DNA from: Undibacterium sp. CCC3.4
Lineage (GTDB): Bacteria > Pseudomonadota > Gammaproteobacteria > Burkholderiales > Burkholderiaceae_D
Direction: 5' to 3'
NCBI RefSeq assembly: GCF_034347425.1
Contig: NZ_CP133779.1
Location: forward strand, 3,472,001-3,536,000
DNA length: 64,000 bases
Shown: piece after piece, positions 36,342 through 46,173 of the stretch
Layout of the letters: each line of letters starts with the position of its first letter
How positions within the stretch are numbered: the stretch's first letter is position 1
Made by a program: the position numbers and the translations under genes
The notes under the pieces: model-generated
The model's input: only the letters and a program-made list of their open reading frames with translations
Told to the model about the DNA's origin: nothing
Database searches by the model: none

Positions 36342-36770
36342 TCAGCGTACCCGTTTGCGCAAAGCTTCAATGTAGGCCTGGCCATCCGGTGGCAGGCCGC
36401 TACGTTGCGCAGTCCAAATCATTTCGCCTAGACATTCCATGATGACATGGTGCGCCTCATGGTCGGAATTGAGCTGGCGGCTCAGTGCCAGAAAGGCCGG
36501 TTTGACGCCCTGGGGTTGATCGACTGAAATTTGTTCGGCAATCGACAGATGCATGGACAGGTGCAAAAACGGATTGCTTTGCCCTGCATCGACCGAATAG
36601 TCGCTGGCCAGCGCCGTATCGAGGTCACGCAGACTGTGCTCGTACTCGGGGTGCGCACGGATCCAATCGGAGGCGATGGCTTCCAAGGGCGTCAAAATTT
36701 CCTGAGCATGAAGTTTGCGGTAAGTTTCGCAGAAGAAACGTCTGACATCGGCCTGGCTGGGGTTGAACAT
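36342..36770 (-). CDS. DUF1841 family protein
   Basis: The 142-residue soluble protein matches DUF1841, found in Betaproteobacteria. Conserved pieces are MFNPSQADVRRFFCETYRK, LTPLEAIASDWIRAHPEYE, GQSNPFLHLSMHLSIAEQIS and HHVIMECLGEMIWTAQRSG. The histidine-rich helices suggest a metal or cofactor site, but no function is known. The ATG at 36770 matches the family start; the frame to 36797 is nine codons longer. Confidence 0.88.
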   Translation of the reverse strand: MFNPSQADVRRFFCETYRKLHAQEILTPLEAIASDWIRAHPEYEHSLRDLDTALASDYSVDAGQSNPFLHLSMHLSIAEQISVDQPQGVKPAFLALSRQLNSDHEAHHVIMECLGEMIWTAQRSGLPPDGQAYIEALRKRVR

Positions 36771-36900
36771 GAGGGTACTCAGTAGTGAAGGGCGCACCGC
36801 ACGTGGGCGCGTAGCCGCATATTGTAAAAGGATTTGACAGAAATTGCTGCGCTGTTGATGACTGCAGGTATGATATGCGCTTGTTTAAAAAGGAAGAATC

Positions 36901-37482
36901 ATGTTGAATCACACTGTATTGGACGCCTTGTTCTCGACGGCGCGCACGCACAATGCCTGGCAAGATAAGGCGATCAGCGATGAGCAATTGCATCAGTTGT
37001 ATGATTTGATGAAGTGGGCGCCGACCTCGGCCAACACTTCTCCGGCACGCGTGGTGTTTGTTCGCTCGCCGGCGGAAAAAGAAAAGCTGTTGGCTTGCAT
37101 GGCTGAGGGGAATCTGGAGAAAACTCGCACTGCCGCGGTAACCGCCATCATCGGCATGGATATGGCGTTCTACGAGCATTTGCCGACGCTGTTTCCGCAT
37201 GGTGATGCACGTTCTTGGTTTGTCGGTAATGAGGATTTGATCGCCGCCACGGCTTTTCGCAATTCTTCGCTGCAAGGTGCCTATCTGATGCTGGCGGCCC
37301 GCTCGCTGGGGATCGATTGCGGCCCTATGTCGGGTTTTGATGCGGAAAAAATCAATGCGACATTTTTCGCCGGTTCGCAGGTGACCGTCAATTTCATTTG
37401 TAATCTTGGTTACGGCGATGCCGCCAAATTGTATCCGCGTGCGCCGCGTCTGAGCTTTGATCAGGCTTGCCGGATTGCTTGA
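36901..37482 (+). CDS. RutE-like malonic semialdehyde reductase / nitroreductase family protein
   Basis: The 193-residue flavoprotein matches the RutE/HadB branch of nitroreductases: [39 protein letters not shown], and [20 protein letters not shown], then [16 protein letters not shown]. RutE reduces malonic semialdehyde to 3-hydroxypropionate in pyrimidine breakdown, but no other rut genes are near, so a general NAD(P)H-dependent reductase is equally possible. The RBS is aggaag before the ATG. Confidence 0.9.
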   Translation: MLNHTVLDALFSTARTHNAWQDKAISDEQLHQLYDLMKWAPTSANTSPARVVFVRSPAEKEKLLACMAEGNLEKTRTAAVTAIIGMDMAFYEHLPTLFPHGDARSWFVGNEDLIAATAFRNSSLQGAYLMLAARSLGIDCGPMSGFDAEKINATFFAGSQVTVNFICNLGYGDAAKLYPRAPRLSFDQACRIA

Positions 37483-37508
37483 GTCAGTTCGGCTGCCGGC
37501 ACAGCCGC

Positions 37509-38156
37509 TCAGGCTTGTTCCGGCAGCGGCGTTTTTTTCTTGAAGTCGCACAAATCTGCGATCATGCAATTCCAGCATTTCGGTTTGCGTGCGGTGCAGG
37601 TGTAGCGGCCATGTAGTATCAGCCAGTGGTGGGCATCTTGGAGAAATTCAGCGGGGACGAACTTCATCAATTTTTCTTCGACGATGACGACGTTTTTCCC
37701 CGGCGCGATGCCGGTACGGTTGCCAACGCGGAAAATATGGGTGTCGACCGCGATGGTCGGTTCGCCAAAGGCGGTGTTCATCACCACATTGGCAGTTTTT
37801 CGGCCAACGCCGGGCAGAGCTTCCAAGTCGGCGCGTGTGCGTGGCACTTCGCTGTCATGCTCGGTGAGCAAAATGCGGCAGGTCTCGATCACATTTTTTG
37901 CTTTGGTACGGAACAAACCTATGGTTTGTATGTATGGAATCAAGCCATCGACGCCAAGCGCATACATACTCTGCGGCGTAGTGGCGACGGCATACAGTCG
38001 CCGAGTAGCTTTATTGACGGCGACATCGGTAGATTGCGCCGAGAGCAGTACGGCGATCAGCAATTCAAACGGGCTGCTGTATTCGAGCTCGGTGGTCGGC
38101 GTTGGATTTTGTTTTTGCAGGCGCAGGAAAATTTCTCGGCGTTTTGCGGCATTCAT
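37509..38156 (-). CDS. nth: endonuclease III
   Basis: The 215-residue DNA glycosylase/AP lyase removes oxidised pyrimidines in base-excision repair. The helix-hairpin-helix [20 protein letters not shown] carries the catalytic lysine, and [11 protein letters not shown] carries the catalytic aspartate. The C-terminal 4Fe-4S ligands are C-x6-C-x2-C-x5-C in [19 protein letters not shown]. The start overlaps the rnfB stop by 4 bases (ATGA), so the two are translationally coupled. Confidence 0.97.
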   Translation of the reverse strand: MNAAKRREIFLRLQKQNPTPTTELEYSSPFELLIAVLLSAQSTDVAVNKATRRLYAVATTPQSMYALGVDGLIPYIQTIGLFRTKAKNVIETCRILLTEHDSEVPRTRADLEALPGVGRKTANVVMNTAFGEPTIAVDTHIFRVGNRTGIAPGKNVVIVEEKLMKFVPAEFLQDAHHWLILHGRYTCTARKPKCWNCMIADLCDFKKKTPLPEQA

Positions 38157-38839
38157 GGTATTTCCTTGGCTTGGTCGGCAGCGATTTTTTTCTGTCGCGC
38201 GCGTTCAATCGCGGCGGCAATCACGGCTTTTTTTCGGTCTATCTCTCGCCTTTGTTCCGGGTATGCGTCGGCTTCTTGTTCCAGTGCGTGTAACTTGGCG
38301 CTGGCTTTGCGGCCTAAGCGCTCTTCATTTTCTTGTTTTTCGCGTTGCAGCCTTTGTTCCCGCAAAGTATACCGCAGCCGCGCTTGCTCAGCTTGTACCA
38401 GGCTCCAGGCCGCCCAGCCGGTGCGCGTAGCGGTAACTGGCAACATGCTGATGCAATCGACCGGGCAAGGCTCGACGCAAAGATCGCAGCCGGTGCAGAG
38501 ATCGGGCAAGATAAAGTGCATTTGCTTGGGTGCGCCGATAATGGCGTCGACCGGGCAAGCTTGTATGCACAAGGTGCAGCCGATACAGTATTTTTCTTCA
38601 ATCACGGCGAGGCTGCGCGGGCGCTCGCTGCCATGCACGCTGTTCAAGGGCAAGATTGGTCGCTGCAACACATGCGCCAATCTGACCACGCCTTGCTGCC
38701 CGCCTGGTGGGCATTGGTTATGGCTGGCCTCATCGGTGACGATGGCAGTGGCATAGGCGTGGCAAGACGGGTAGCCGCATTTGGTACATTGGGTTTGCGG
38801 CAGCAGGGCGTCGATTTGGGCGATGAGTGGAGTGGACAC
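38153..38839 (-). CDS. rsxB: RnfB/RsxB-type iron-sulfur protein, soluble orphan form
   Basis: The 228-residue protein has the RnfB 4Fe-4S domain at its start ([17 protein letters not shown] with a later C in NQCPPGG), then two ferredoxin 4Fe-4S clusters ([17 protein letters not shown] and [17 protein letters not shown]). A charged, coiled-coil-like tail of about 90 residues follows, rich in R/E/K/Q. The N-terminal membrane helix of canonical RnfB is absent, and no rnfA, C, D, G or E genes are nearby. It is therefore likely a soluble electron carrier, perhaps one that serves the FeS enzyme Nth, with which it overlaps. That link is inference. Confidence 0.88.
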   Translation of the reverse strand: MSTPLIAQIDALLPQTQCTKCGYPSCHAYATAIVTDEASHNQCPPGGQQGVVRLAHVLQRPILPLNSVHGSERPRSLAVIEEKYCIGCTLCIQACPVDAIIGAPKQMHFILPDLCTGCDLCVEPCPVDCISMLPVTATRTGWAAWSLVQAEQARLRYTLREQRLQREKQENEERLGRKASAKLHALEQEADAYPEQRREIDRKKAVIAAAIERARQKKIAADQAKEIP

Positions 38840-38902
38840 GTCGGTGAGGCAGTAACGGCAAAGTGGCGATTATCCGCCCAATTACGCTGAACAACAAATA
38901 AA

Positions 38903-38925
38903 AAAGCCACCTTTATGGTGGCTTT
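38903..38925 (-). terminator. intrinsic terminator of the PHA depolymerase gene
   Basis: AAAGCCACC / GGTGGCTTT with a TTTAT loop; read on the minus strand the stem is followed by a T-rich run (TTTTTTATTTG). It lies 22 bases beyond the stop codon at 38947. Confidence 0.8.
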
Positions 38926-38946
38926 GCTGCATGTACGCGCTACGAT

Positions 38947-40182
38947 TTAACGGTGTTTTTGAATGAAATCAGCCAGTTGTGGGCAAATCACATCACGCCA
39001 GCGTCGGCCGGAGAAAATACCGTAGTGGCCACAGCCTGGCGCGATGAAATCTTGTTTCATATTCGCTGGGATGCTGCTACATAAATCATGGGCGGCTTGC
39101 GTCTGACCGGCACCGGAGATATCGTCGAGTTCACCTTCGACCGTCAACAGGGCAACGGTTTTGATATCTTGCGGACGTACCAGCTTGCCTTCAACTTCCC
39201 AAGTACCCCTAGGCAGATCAAAGTCTTGAAACACGGTTTTAATGGTATCGAGGTAGTACTCGGCCGGCATATCGAGCACGGCATTGTATTCATCGTAGAA
39301 TTTGCGATGTTGATCGGCCGATTCGTCGTCGCCTTTGATCAGATGCTGGTAATAATCCCAATGGCTTTGCGCATGGCGATCTGGGTTCATGGCAACGAAA
39401 CCAGTGTGTTGCAGGAAGCCAGGGTAAACTTTGCGACCGTAGCCGGGGTAATTGGCCGGTACGCTGTAAATCACGGTATTTTCGAACCAAGAGAATTTTT
39501 TCTCAGTGGCCAGATTATTGACTTGCGTCGGTGATTTGCGCGGATCGATGGGGCCACCCATCATGGTCATGGTTTTTGGCAATTTCGGATCGTTTTCGCT
39601 GGCCATGAGTGCAATGGCTGCCAGTACCGGTACGGTTGGTTGGCAAACGGAAACGACATGCACATCCGGGCCGAGCAAGCGAATGAAGTCTTGCACGTAG
39701 TAGATGTAGTCATGTAAATGGAATGGGCCTTCCGAGGCCGCGACCATGCGTGCATCGGTCCAATCGGTGATGTAGACATCATGCTGTGGCAACAAACCGC
39801 GTACAGTATCGCGCAATAAAGTCGAATGGTGGCCAGATAATGGCGCGACCAGCAAGACTTTTGCTTGATTAAGCTTAGCAGCATCCTTCTCGCTGATCAC
39901 TTTGGAAAAGTGCAGCAGTTTGCAGAAGGGTTTGACCACGACTTCGGTCTGTACAATGTCGATGTTCTGTTCGCCGATGCTGACCGAGCTAATGCCGAAT
40001 TCCGGCTTTTGGTAATTTTTGCCCAAGCGGAACATGAGTTCATAGCCTGCGGCAATGCGCTGTGCATAAGGGGAGTGCGCCAGCGGTGAGACCGGATTGG
40101 TAAATAATTTCGACGACGCTTCTGCCCACTTGGTCAGTGGGTTGAGGATGGCGCGGTTGAGTTCATGAAATTGGTAGAGCAT
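38947..40182 (-). CDS. phaZ: intracellular polyhydroxyalkanoate depolymerase
   Basis: The 411-residue alpha/beta-hydrolase matches intracellular PHB depolymerases (PhaZ) that mobilise poly-3-hydroxybutyrate granules. The nucleophile elbow is VSVCQPTVPVL, with cysteine in place of serine as is usual in this family. Other blocks are LLVAPLSGHHSTLLRDTVRG, YITDWTDARMV, PGFLQHTGFVAMNPDRHAQS and the histidine in APGCGHYGIFSGRRWR. Its 280-base upstream gap to the TPR gene is AT-rich with no feature. No phaC or phaP lies in the window. Confidence 0.93.
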   Translation of the reverse strand: MLYQFHELNRAILNPLTKWAEASSKLFTNPVSPLAHSPYAQRIAAGYELMFRLGKNYQKPEFGISSVSIGEQNIDIVQTEVVVKPFCKLLHFSKVISEKDAAKLNQAKVLLVAPLSGHHSTLLRDTVRGLLPQHDVYITDWTDARMVAASEGPFHLHDYIYYVQDFIRLLGPDVHVVSVCQPTVPVLAAIALMASENDPKLPKTMTMMGGPIDPRKSPTQVNNLATEKKFSWFENTVIYSVPANYPGYGRKVYPGFLQHTGFVAMNPDRHAQSHWDYYQHLIKGDDESADQHRKFYDEYNAVLDMPAEYYLDTIKTVFQDFDLPRGTWEVEGKLVRPQDIKTVALLTVEGELDDISGAGQTQAAHDLCSSIPANMKQDFIAPGCGHYGIFSGRRWRDVICPQLADFIQKHR

Positions 40183-40462
40183 GGTGACATCTTTCTGATA
40201 GAACGACGGAAAGCCGGCTCGTTTGAATAGCCTACTTTGATAAGAAAGTGACTATTCAGTAAATATTTCCGGGGAGCTTGGGAAGCTGTGTTTTATGTCG
40301 TATTGCAATGCATCATAAACCACTTTTCATGATTGTGGGCTTCCTTGCTCATTTGGGTGTGTCTGTAGTGCAAAAGAATGTTAAATAATTGATTAAACAG
40401 TAATTATGGCTTATCGTGGGCGATGATTGTGGGCAAATGTTTTCTAAGAGGGGCTGGTCAGT

Positions 40463-41695
40463 ATGAATGAGCACGAATGGTCGGAAACGGAGTGGCGCGA
40501 AAGTTGTTTTCTTGCATTCGATTTGATGCGTGATGCACCCGAGCAGGGGCGTGCGATCGCCGCGGCGATGCGACGTCAGGCCTTGGCGCGGCGCTTGCCG
40601 GTGTTGGGTACATTTGCGGAGTTATTGTTTGCTTTCGCCGATTTTTTTGAGGGAAAATTGGCCTTGGCTGAGCCGGAATTTGAACGCACGGCAGCAATGT
40701 TTGAGCTCGTCGGCGACGAGGAGGGCATCGCGTTTGCCAATCTCGGTACGGTTGCGGTATGGCGTAAGCATGGCATGTCGGAGCAAGCCTATTCGCTTTG
40801 TCATTCCAAGATTTTGCCTTTGTTGTCTAGCCGCGATAATCGTTTGTCTGTGATGATTTTCAATATACTCGGCACGCTCTCGCAAGAGTTGGGATTTACC
40901 GAAGAAGCAGTGCGGCATTTTTATACCTCGCTAGAACAAGCGCGTCGCCTGAATATCCCGAATCGGGTGTCGCAAGTGCTGGCTAATCTGGGCGAAATTT
41001 TTTATCTCAGCGGTAATGCGACCTATGCCGAAGAATTATTGGAAGAGGCGCGTAGACTGGCAGTCAACTCAAATGAACGCTGGTTGGCACCGTTTATCTC
41101 CACCATGCTGGCCTTATGTAAATTGGCCTTGGAAAAGTATGAAGAAGCGTATCTGTCGGTGCTGAGCTATGTCGATGAAGACTCAGCGGCGCATCATACC
41201 GATAATGCCAGTCGGGCATTTTGTTTTTCCGTGGCCGCGTACACTTTGGCGATGCAGGGACAGTTATCCAAGGCTGACCAGCTCAATGCCGTTGCGATGG
41301 ACTTGCTTGAGAGTTTTGAAGACCGTCCGCTCAAGCCTTACAGTTGGTGGGTCAGCGGGCATTTGCATCAATGTCATCAGCGCTATCCGGAAGCAATTCA
41401 CGATTTGCAGCGGGCAATTGAAGAAAACGCCAACAAAGGCTATTGCTACACTTCCTTGTGTGCGATGAAAGCACTGGGCGATTTGTATGCAAGCTTGGGA
41501 CAATTCGAGGAAGCATATCAGCAACAGCAGTGTTATCTTGAGCTCTATACCAAAATGCAGGGACGTGCGACGCGTTTGCATGTGGAGACGGTGGAATTCA
41601 AAAATGCGCTCAAGCAGACTGAGTTAGCGCTTCGCTTGACCGAGAGTGCCTTGCAAGAGCGGCAATTGCTGCAACATCAGTTAGCCAGTCGGTAG
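40463..41695 (+). CDS. TPR-repeat protein with C-terminal coiled coil
   Basis: The 410-residue protein is all alpha-helical, with about eight TPR-like pairs (for example IAFANLGTVAVWRKHGMSEQA, LANLGEIFYLSGNATYAEEL and CAMKALGDLYASLGQFEEA). A final amphipathic helix, ALKQTELALRLTESALQERQ, resembles the coiled coil that links TPR sensors to GGDEF domains in many Burkholderiales proteins. No GGDEF follows: the frame stops before a terminator. It may be a stand-alone scaffold or a shortened diguanylate cyclase. The RBS is agaggggc. Confidence 0.75.
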   Translation: MNEHEWSETEWRESCFLAFDLMRDAPEQGRAIAAAMRRQALARRLPVLGTFAELLFAFADFFEGKLALAEPEFERTAAMFELVGDEEGIAFANLGTVAVWRKHGMSEQAYSLCHSKILPLLSSRDNRLSVMIFNILGTLSQELGFTEEAVRHFYTSLEQARRLNIPNRVSQVLANLGEIFYLSGNATYAEELLEEARRLAVNSNERWLAPFISTMLALCKLALEKYEEAYLSVLSYVDEDSAAHHTDNASRAFCFSVAAYTLAMQGQLSKADQLNAVAMDLLESFEDRPLKPYSWWVSGHLHQCHQRYPEAIHDLQRAIEENANKGYCYTSLCAMKALGDLYASLGQFEEAYQQQQCYLELYTKMQGRATRLHVETVEFKNALKQTELALRLTESALQERQLLQHQLASR

Positions 41696-41712
41696 GGCCG
41701 GCTGGTAATCAT

Positions 41713-41751
41713 AAAAAAAGCGCAAAGAAAATTATCTTTGCGCTTTTTTTT
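41713..41751. terminator. bidirectional terminator between the TPR gene and the ferredoxin reductase gene
   Basis: A long stem, AAAAAAAGCGCAAAGA / TCTTTGCGCTTTTTTT with loop AAATTA, has A/T tracts on both sides and serves the two convergent genes. Confidence 0.92.
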
Positions 41752-41767
41752 GAGTACTGCTGGTCGC

Positions 41768-42835
41768 TCAGTCGAATGTCGGGGTATCGACGCCGAGGAT
41801 TTTGTGCAGCTTAGGTGAAGTAGTGGTGTATTGCATGTGGATTTTCTTATCAGGGAAAATATACGGTGCGGCACCAAACGCAGCGAGCGCCGCTTCGTGA
41901 AAACCGGACAGTATCAGTTTTTTCTTGCCAGGATAGGTATTGATATCGCCGACGGCAAAAATACCCGGTACATTGGTTTCGAATTTCTCTGTGCTCACAA
42001 CCTTCAATTGCTTGCGTTCGATATCGAGGCCCCAATCAGCGATCGGGCCTAGTTTTGGCGACAAGCCGAAGAACACCAATAGTACATCGAGTGGCATGCG
42101 ACGTGTCACGCCGTCGGCACCGGTCACTTTGATTTCAGACAATTGATCATCTTTGGTTTCTATGCCGGTGATTTGGCCGATGGTCAGTTGCATTTCATAG
42201 TTGTCGCACAATTCTTTCATCTTCGCGACCGATGCCGGCGCTGCACGGAAGTCGTCACGGCGATGCAATACCACCACCGATTCGGCTTTACCAACAAAAT
42301 TCAGGGCCCAGTCGAGCGCAGAGTCGCCACCACCACAGATGACCAAATTCTTACCATGAAATTGCGCCGGGTCTTTGACACGGTAGAATAATTGGCTACC
42401 TTCGAAAGCGTCGATGCCTTCCACTTTTAAAGTACGTGGCTGGAACGAACCGACGCCGGCGGCGATGAAAATGGTTTTGGTGATGAAGCGCGTGCCGGTC
42501 GAGGTTTCGAGATCGAAACGGCCATCTTCGCGACGCTCTACCAGAGTGACTTCTTGTCCGAGATGGAAAGTTGGTCCGAACGGTTCAATTTGTTTGAGCA
42601 AATTGTCGGTCAGTTCCTGGCCAGTACAGACTGGTACCGCAGGAATGTCGTAAATCGGTTTATCAGGATAGAGTTCCACGCACTGACCGCCGACGACTGC
42701 CAAAGAATCGATGACATGGGCTTTGATTTCAAGCAGGCCTAATTCAAATACTTGAAACAGTCCTACCGGACCAGCACCGATAATGACGGCATCGGCTTCG
42801 ATTACGGCGCTGTGGGATGTTGTTTTATTTTCCAT
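41768..42835 (-). CDS. ferredoxin/flavodoxin-NADP+ reductase (thioredoxin-reductase-like type)
   Basis: The 355-residue flavoprotein has the FAD motif [20 protein letters not shown] (about 15-34), the NADPH motif [17 protein letters not shown], and the C-terminal FAD contact [18 protein letters not shown]. It lacks the CxxC of thioredoxin reductase, which defines the low-molecular-weight FNR type. It passes electrons between NADPH and ferredoxin. The 7Fe ferredoxin gene lies just upstream on the same strand (78 bases), a likely redox pair. Confidence 0.93.
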   Translation of the reverse strand: MENKTTSHSAVIEADAVIIGAGPVGLFQVFELGLLEIKAHVIDSLAVVGGQCVELYPDKPIYDIPAVPVCTGQELTDNLLKQIEPFGPTFHLGQEVTLVERREDGRFDLETSTGTRFITKTIFIAAGVGSFQPRTLKVEGIDAFEGSQLFYRVKDPAQFHGKNLVICGGGDSALDWALNFVGKAESVVVLHRRDDFRAAPASVAKMKELCDNYEMQLTIGQITGIETKDDQLSEIKVTGADGVTRRMPLDVLLVFFGLSPKLGPIADWGLDIERKQLKVVSTEKFETNVPGIFAVGDINTYPGKKKLILSGFHEAALAAFGAAPYIFPDKKIHMQYTTTSPKLHKILGVDTPTFD

Positions 42836-42913
42836 ACGACAAATAGTTCCTGATATTGCTGAAAAAGATAGAGCCAGAGGCGCGGCGCGAAATCGGCGGC
42901 TGCGCCATATGGC

Positions 42914-43237
42914 TTAACGCACGAGATGCTGCAATTTGCTTTTAACGTCTTTCCATTCATCTGCATCTGGCAATGGTGCGGTCGTTTTGGTAATCGACGG
43001 CCATTTCGGTGTCAGTTCAGCATTGATTTTGATGAATTGCAGTTGATCTGCCGGTACATCTTCTTCGGCGTAAATCGCATTGACCGGGCACTCCGCTACG
43101 CAAACTGCGCAATCGATGCATTCATCGGGGTCGATGATGAGGAAATTCGGGCCAGCGCGGAAGCAATCTACCGGGCAAACATCGACGCAATCGGTGTAGC
43201 GGCAGCGGATGCACGATTCGGTCACAACGTGGGTCAT
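42914..43237 (-). CDS. fdxA: seven-iron ferredoxin FdxA
   Basis: The 107-residue ferredoxin starts MTHVVTESCIRCRYTDCVDV and carries one 3Fe-4S and one 4Fe-4S site (CIRCRYTDCVDVCP, and CIDCAVCVAECPVNAI). The tail (ELTPKWPSITKTTAPLPDAD) is typical of FdxA. The start at 43237 is fixed by the family N-terminus; the longer frame to 43294 is not conserved. It probably partners the downstream FNR-like reductase. Confidence 0.95.
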   Translation of the reverse strand: MTHVVTESCIRCRYTDCVDVCPVDCFRAGPNFLIIDPDECIDCAVCVAECPVNAIYAEEDVPADQLQFIKINAELTPKWPSITKTTAPLPDADEWKDVKSKLQHLVR

Positions 43238-43490
43238 AACAGTCCAATCTTTAAAATTCGGGGTTTTGGCACAACCAGATCGCAGGAAACCCATGCTATG
43301 GCTGGAAAGCCTTGTATTTTAAGGCAATTTCACGCTTCTCACAATTACGGCTTGCAGAGATCTTATATAGATTGCGAATAAGCAAATTCAGTGTGAGATG
43401 TGTAAGCAGGCAATTAAGTGGGAAAGTCAGGCGCGATTGTAAAGGAATCGGGCCGGCCGTGCTTTGATGTGTATCACCATCGATGAATTT

Positions 43491-43799
43491 ATCAAAAATC
43501 TGACTAGGGTTTGAAACCCCGGCCTTCAGAGGCTGTCGCAAAAGCCTGATGGACGTTTTTTACACCTGAAACACCGCATACCTCGTCATTCCCGCATGCC
43601 GCAGCCTCGTCATTCCCGCATGCTTTTGGCGGGAACCCAGCGTCGTTTTTTACACTGAAAATGCCACAATTTCTGGCATTTTCAGTTAACCACGAACGCC
43701 GCTGGGTTCCTGCCAAAAGCGCGCAGGAATGACGTGGCCACCAGTCAGGGTAATGATACCGACTCACTACCCTTTTGCGACGATCCATTAAGTTGTTTG
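43491..43799. repeat. composite repeat copy C, right end deleted
   Basis: The left outer arm (43491-43524, ending GGCC) and left element end (TTCA then GAGGCTGTCGCAAAAG from 43529) match copy B. The interior has two 24-bp units and the same hairpin core. At the right, CTTTTGCGAC is joined directly to GATCCATTAAGTTGTTTG, skipping the AGCCTC end and most of the outer right arm. The junction lies at the shared GCGAC, so a short-homology deletion removed about 90 bases. The rest of the fdxA to dehydrogenase gap (43238-43987) holds no gene. Confidence 0.85.
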
Positions 43800-43987
43800 C
43801 AAGGGGCGCGCTGCCTTGCTGTGTGCGTAGTTTGGAAATGATTCTGGAGGGAAATTGCTTGCGAGTAATTAAGCGCCCGTAAGTGCGCCTAACACGCTTA
43901 AATCTCATGCGCTACAATGACTGTCCGCGTGTTCTTGATGCGTATTCAGATCGCGCGTATTAACGGTTTATTTTAATTGAGGTGAGT

Positions 43988-44953
43988 ATGAAGCCTGCCA
44001 TTCTGGTTGCGCGTGCGGTTTTTCCTGAAGTGTTGGAGCGTTTGCAAGCGCATTTCGAGGTCGAGGCGAATCAAGAGGATGTGATTTTCACGCCCGCTGA
44101 GTTGGTCGCCAAGTTACAGGGTAAGGCCGGGGTGCTGACGACATCGAGTGCACGGATCAATGCCGCCTTGCTGCAGCAAGTTCCAGATTTGAAAATGGTC
44201 GCCAATATGGCGGTCGGCTACGATAATATCGATTTGGCTGCTTGTGCGGCCCACTCTGTGCAGGCCAGTAATACACCCGATGTACTCAACGAGACCACGG
44301 CCGATTTCGGCTGGGCCTTGATGATGGCAACGGCACGGCGCATTACCGAAGCCGAGCAGTGGTTGCGGGCCGGCTTATGGCAAAAATGGCGTTACGATTT
44401 GTTTCTCGGCCCCGATTTGCATGGGTCTACGCTGGGTATTTTGGGCATGGGGCGTATCGGTCAAGCGATTGCGCGCCGTTCCACTGGCTTCAATATGCAG
44501 GTGATCTATCATAATCGCTCACCCTTGGCCGCTGCCGATGAGGCGCAGGCCAACCATGCGCGCTATGTCAGCAAGGAAGAATTACTGAAAACGGCCGATC
44601 ATTTGATCTTGGTGCTGCCGTATTCGCCGGCTTCGCATCATGCCATCGGTGCGCCTGAATTGGCGCTGATGAAGCCGACGGCGACGCTGGTGAATCTGGC
44701 GCGCGGCGGCATCGTCGACGATCAAGCTTTGATTACGGCCTTGCGGGAAAAACGTCTGGCTGCTGCTGGTTTGGATGTGTTTGAGAATGAACCGGCGTTT
44801 GCCGCCGATTTTTTAACACTCAGTAATGTGGTCCTGACCCCGCATATTGCCAGTGCTTCCGGCAATACCCGGCGTGCCATGGCGCATTGTGCGGTCGATA
44901 ATTTGATCGCCGGGCTCAGTGGCTTGCCGGTGCCGAATTTATTGCGGGTCTGA
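43988..44953 (+). CDS. D-2-hydroxyacid dehydrogenase (glyoxylate/hydroxypyruvate reductase-like)
   Basis: The 321-residue protein has the NAD(P) loop LGILGMGRIGQAIARRS (about 148-164) and the D-isomer dehydrogenase signatures LNETTADFGWALMMATARRI and LMKPTATLVNLARGGIVDD. The catalytic set is R in NLARGG, E in FENEP and H in LTPHIASAS. It probably reduces glyoxylate or hydroxypyruvate (GhrB/GyaR group). The ATG at 43988 is preferred over the GTG at 43982 because GAGGTGA then sits at RBS distance. It is convergent with the acyl-CoA-binding protein gene, stop next to stop. Confidence 0.93.
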   Translation: MKPAILVARAVFPEVLERLQAHFEVEANQEDVIFTPAELVAKLQGKAGVLTTSSARINAALLQQVPDLKMVANMAVGYDNIDLAACAAHSVQASNTPDVLNETTADFGWALMMATARRITEAEQWLRAGLWQKWRYDLFLGPDLHGSTLGILGMGRIGQAIARRSTGFNMQVIYHNRSPLAAADEAQANHARYVSKEELLKTADHLILVLPYSPASHHAIGAPELALMKPTATLVNLARGGIVDDQALITALREKRLAAAGLDVFENEPAFAADFLTLSNVVLTPHIASASGNTRRAMAHCAVDNLIAGLSGLPVPNLLRV

Positions 44954-45205
44954 TTATTTCAGGGAGGCGATCAAGTCGATGTATTGCTGCATGGCCGCTT
45001 CTTTGCTCGTTCCTTGTAATTTTGCCCATGCATCGAACTTGGCGCGGCCGACAAAGTCGGTCATGCCAGGACGATCGCCGCTGGCGTCGCCAAGACTACC
45101 TTGTTTGAACAGTGCATAGATTTGCAACATGGTCATGTTGTCTGGGCGCTCAGGCAAATTCTTGGAATCGATAGAGGCGAGGGTGAATTGTTCTTGCAAG
45201 CTCAT
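44954..45205 (-). CDS. acyl-CoA-binding protein
   Basis: The 83-residue protein is a complete ACBP four-helix bundle: MSLQEQFTLASIDSKNLPER, MTMLQIYALFKQGSLGDASG, and FDAWAKLQGTSKEAAMQQYI. The ligand residues Y (LQIYALFKQ) and K (FKQ, RAKFDAW) are in place. It binds long-chain acyl-CoA in the cytoplasm. The ATG at 45205 matches the family length; the frame further upstream is not conserved. Confidence 0.95.
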   Translation of the reverse strand: MSLQEQFTLASIDSKNLPERPDNMTMLQIYALFKQGSLGDASGDRPGMTDFVGRAKFDAWAKLQGTSKEAAMQQYIDLIASLK

Positions 45206-45333
45206 TGTGGTCTCCGGCTTCGTGTATAAAGTATAAACATAACACGAGTACCAGTGCGGCGACCAGCGTGGGGCTAGAGGCTTTCCTCTGGCGCGGACTG
45301 AGATGGCCCGCGCCAGCGGTGTGGAAGCTTTAT

Positions 45334-46035
45334 TTACTCGGCGACCGCTTCGGCACCACAGCAAGTCTTGTATTTCTTGCCGCTGCCGCAAGGGCAGGGA
45401 TCGTTGCGACCGATTTTCGGGGTGTCGCGTTTAACGGTGGTGACACCGGATTTGCGCAGTGGTGCCCAGAAACGTCGGATCGCTGGAATCGCGGCTTCCA
45501 AACTCAGTGCAAGCTCGTGGCATTTTTGCGGACTATCGACGAATTTCAATTCTTCTTCATCAATTTCTTCGGCACCGAGCAGATAGATAGGTTGCAGCAA
45601 AGGGCCGATTTCGGCCGAATCCCAGGCCGCTTCCCATTCGTCTTCGCGCAATTGCATGCCTTCCCAGAAGCCCCAGGCCCAGGTTTCGCCATCGATCAAT
45701 TCTTGGCCATCTTGTTCGAGGATGCAAAACAAGGGTTCGAATTCTTGCGGTGCCACTTCGAAGGTGATTTGGATTTCATTCATGAAGCGCGCGATCAGGT
45801 GCGTGACGCGCTGCATTTCTTTGTCATTTTTGAAGGCTGGTTCTGCGCCATCGGCCAAGCCCCAGACCAGTGGCAGCCATTCGGTCATGGCAATCATTTC
45901 AGGGCCGAGTGCGATGGCGGTCAGGTAGCCGTGCAAGGCGTCCATGGTCATGCCATCGTCGCCGACGCGGTCGGACATGAGGAATTTGTCGAGTTCGTTG
46001 AATTCTTTATCGCTGAGCGGTTCGTCGAGTTGCAT
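45334..46035 (-). CDS. UPF0149 (YecA/YgfB) family protein with SEC-C zinc motif
   Basis: The 233-residue protein has the UPF0149 helical domain ([60 protein letters not shown]). It ends in a SEC-C zinc-binding motif, [23 protein letters not shown] motifs in YecA-like proteins mediate binding to SecB, ribosomes or other proteins; the cellular role here is unknown. The ATG at 46035 is the family start. Confidence 0.93.
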   Translation of the reverse strand: MQLDEPLSDKEFNELDKFLMSDRVGDDGMTMDALHGYLTAIALGPEMIAMTEWLPLVWGLADGAEPAFKNDKEMQRVTHLIARFMNEIQITFEVAPQEFEPLFCILEQDGQELIDGETWAWGFWEGMQLREDEWEAAWDSAEIGPLLQPIYLLGAEEIDEEELKFVDSPQKCHELALSLEAAIPAIRRFWAPLRKSGVTTVKRDTPKIGRNDPCPCGSGKKYKTCCGAEAVAE

Positions 46036-46173
46036 GGTGGAGCCTGAAGAGAAGAGGGAAATACCGGCAGTGTAGCGCTTTGCGGCGGGTGTGTAACGCG
46101 TTTTACGGATTTTTCCGCGCATTATCAGCGTATCGCCGTGCGCAGACTGGGCTGGTGCACGTACAATCTGGCC

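Noticed and set aside
37626..38756. 376-residue plus-strand frame opposite nth and rnfB
   Set aside because: Covers two well-supported genes in antisense; cysteine/serine-rich artefact translation.
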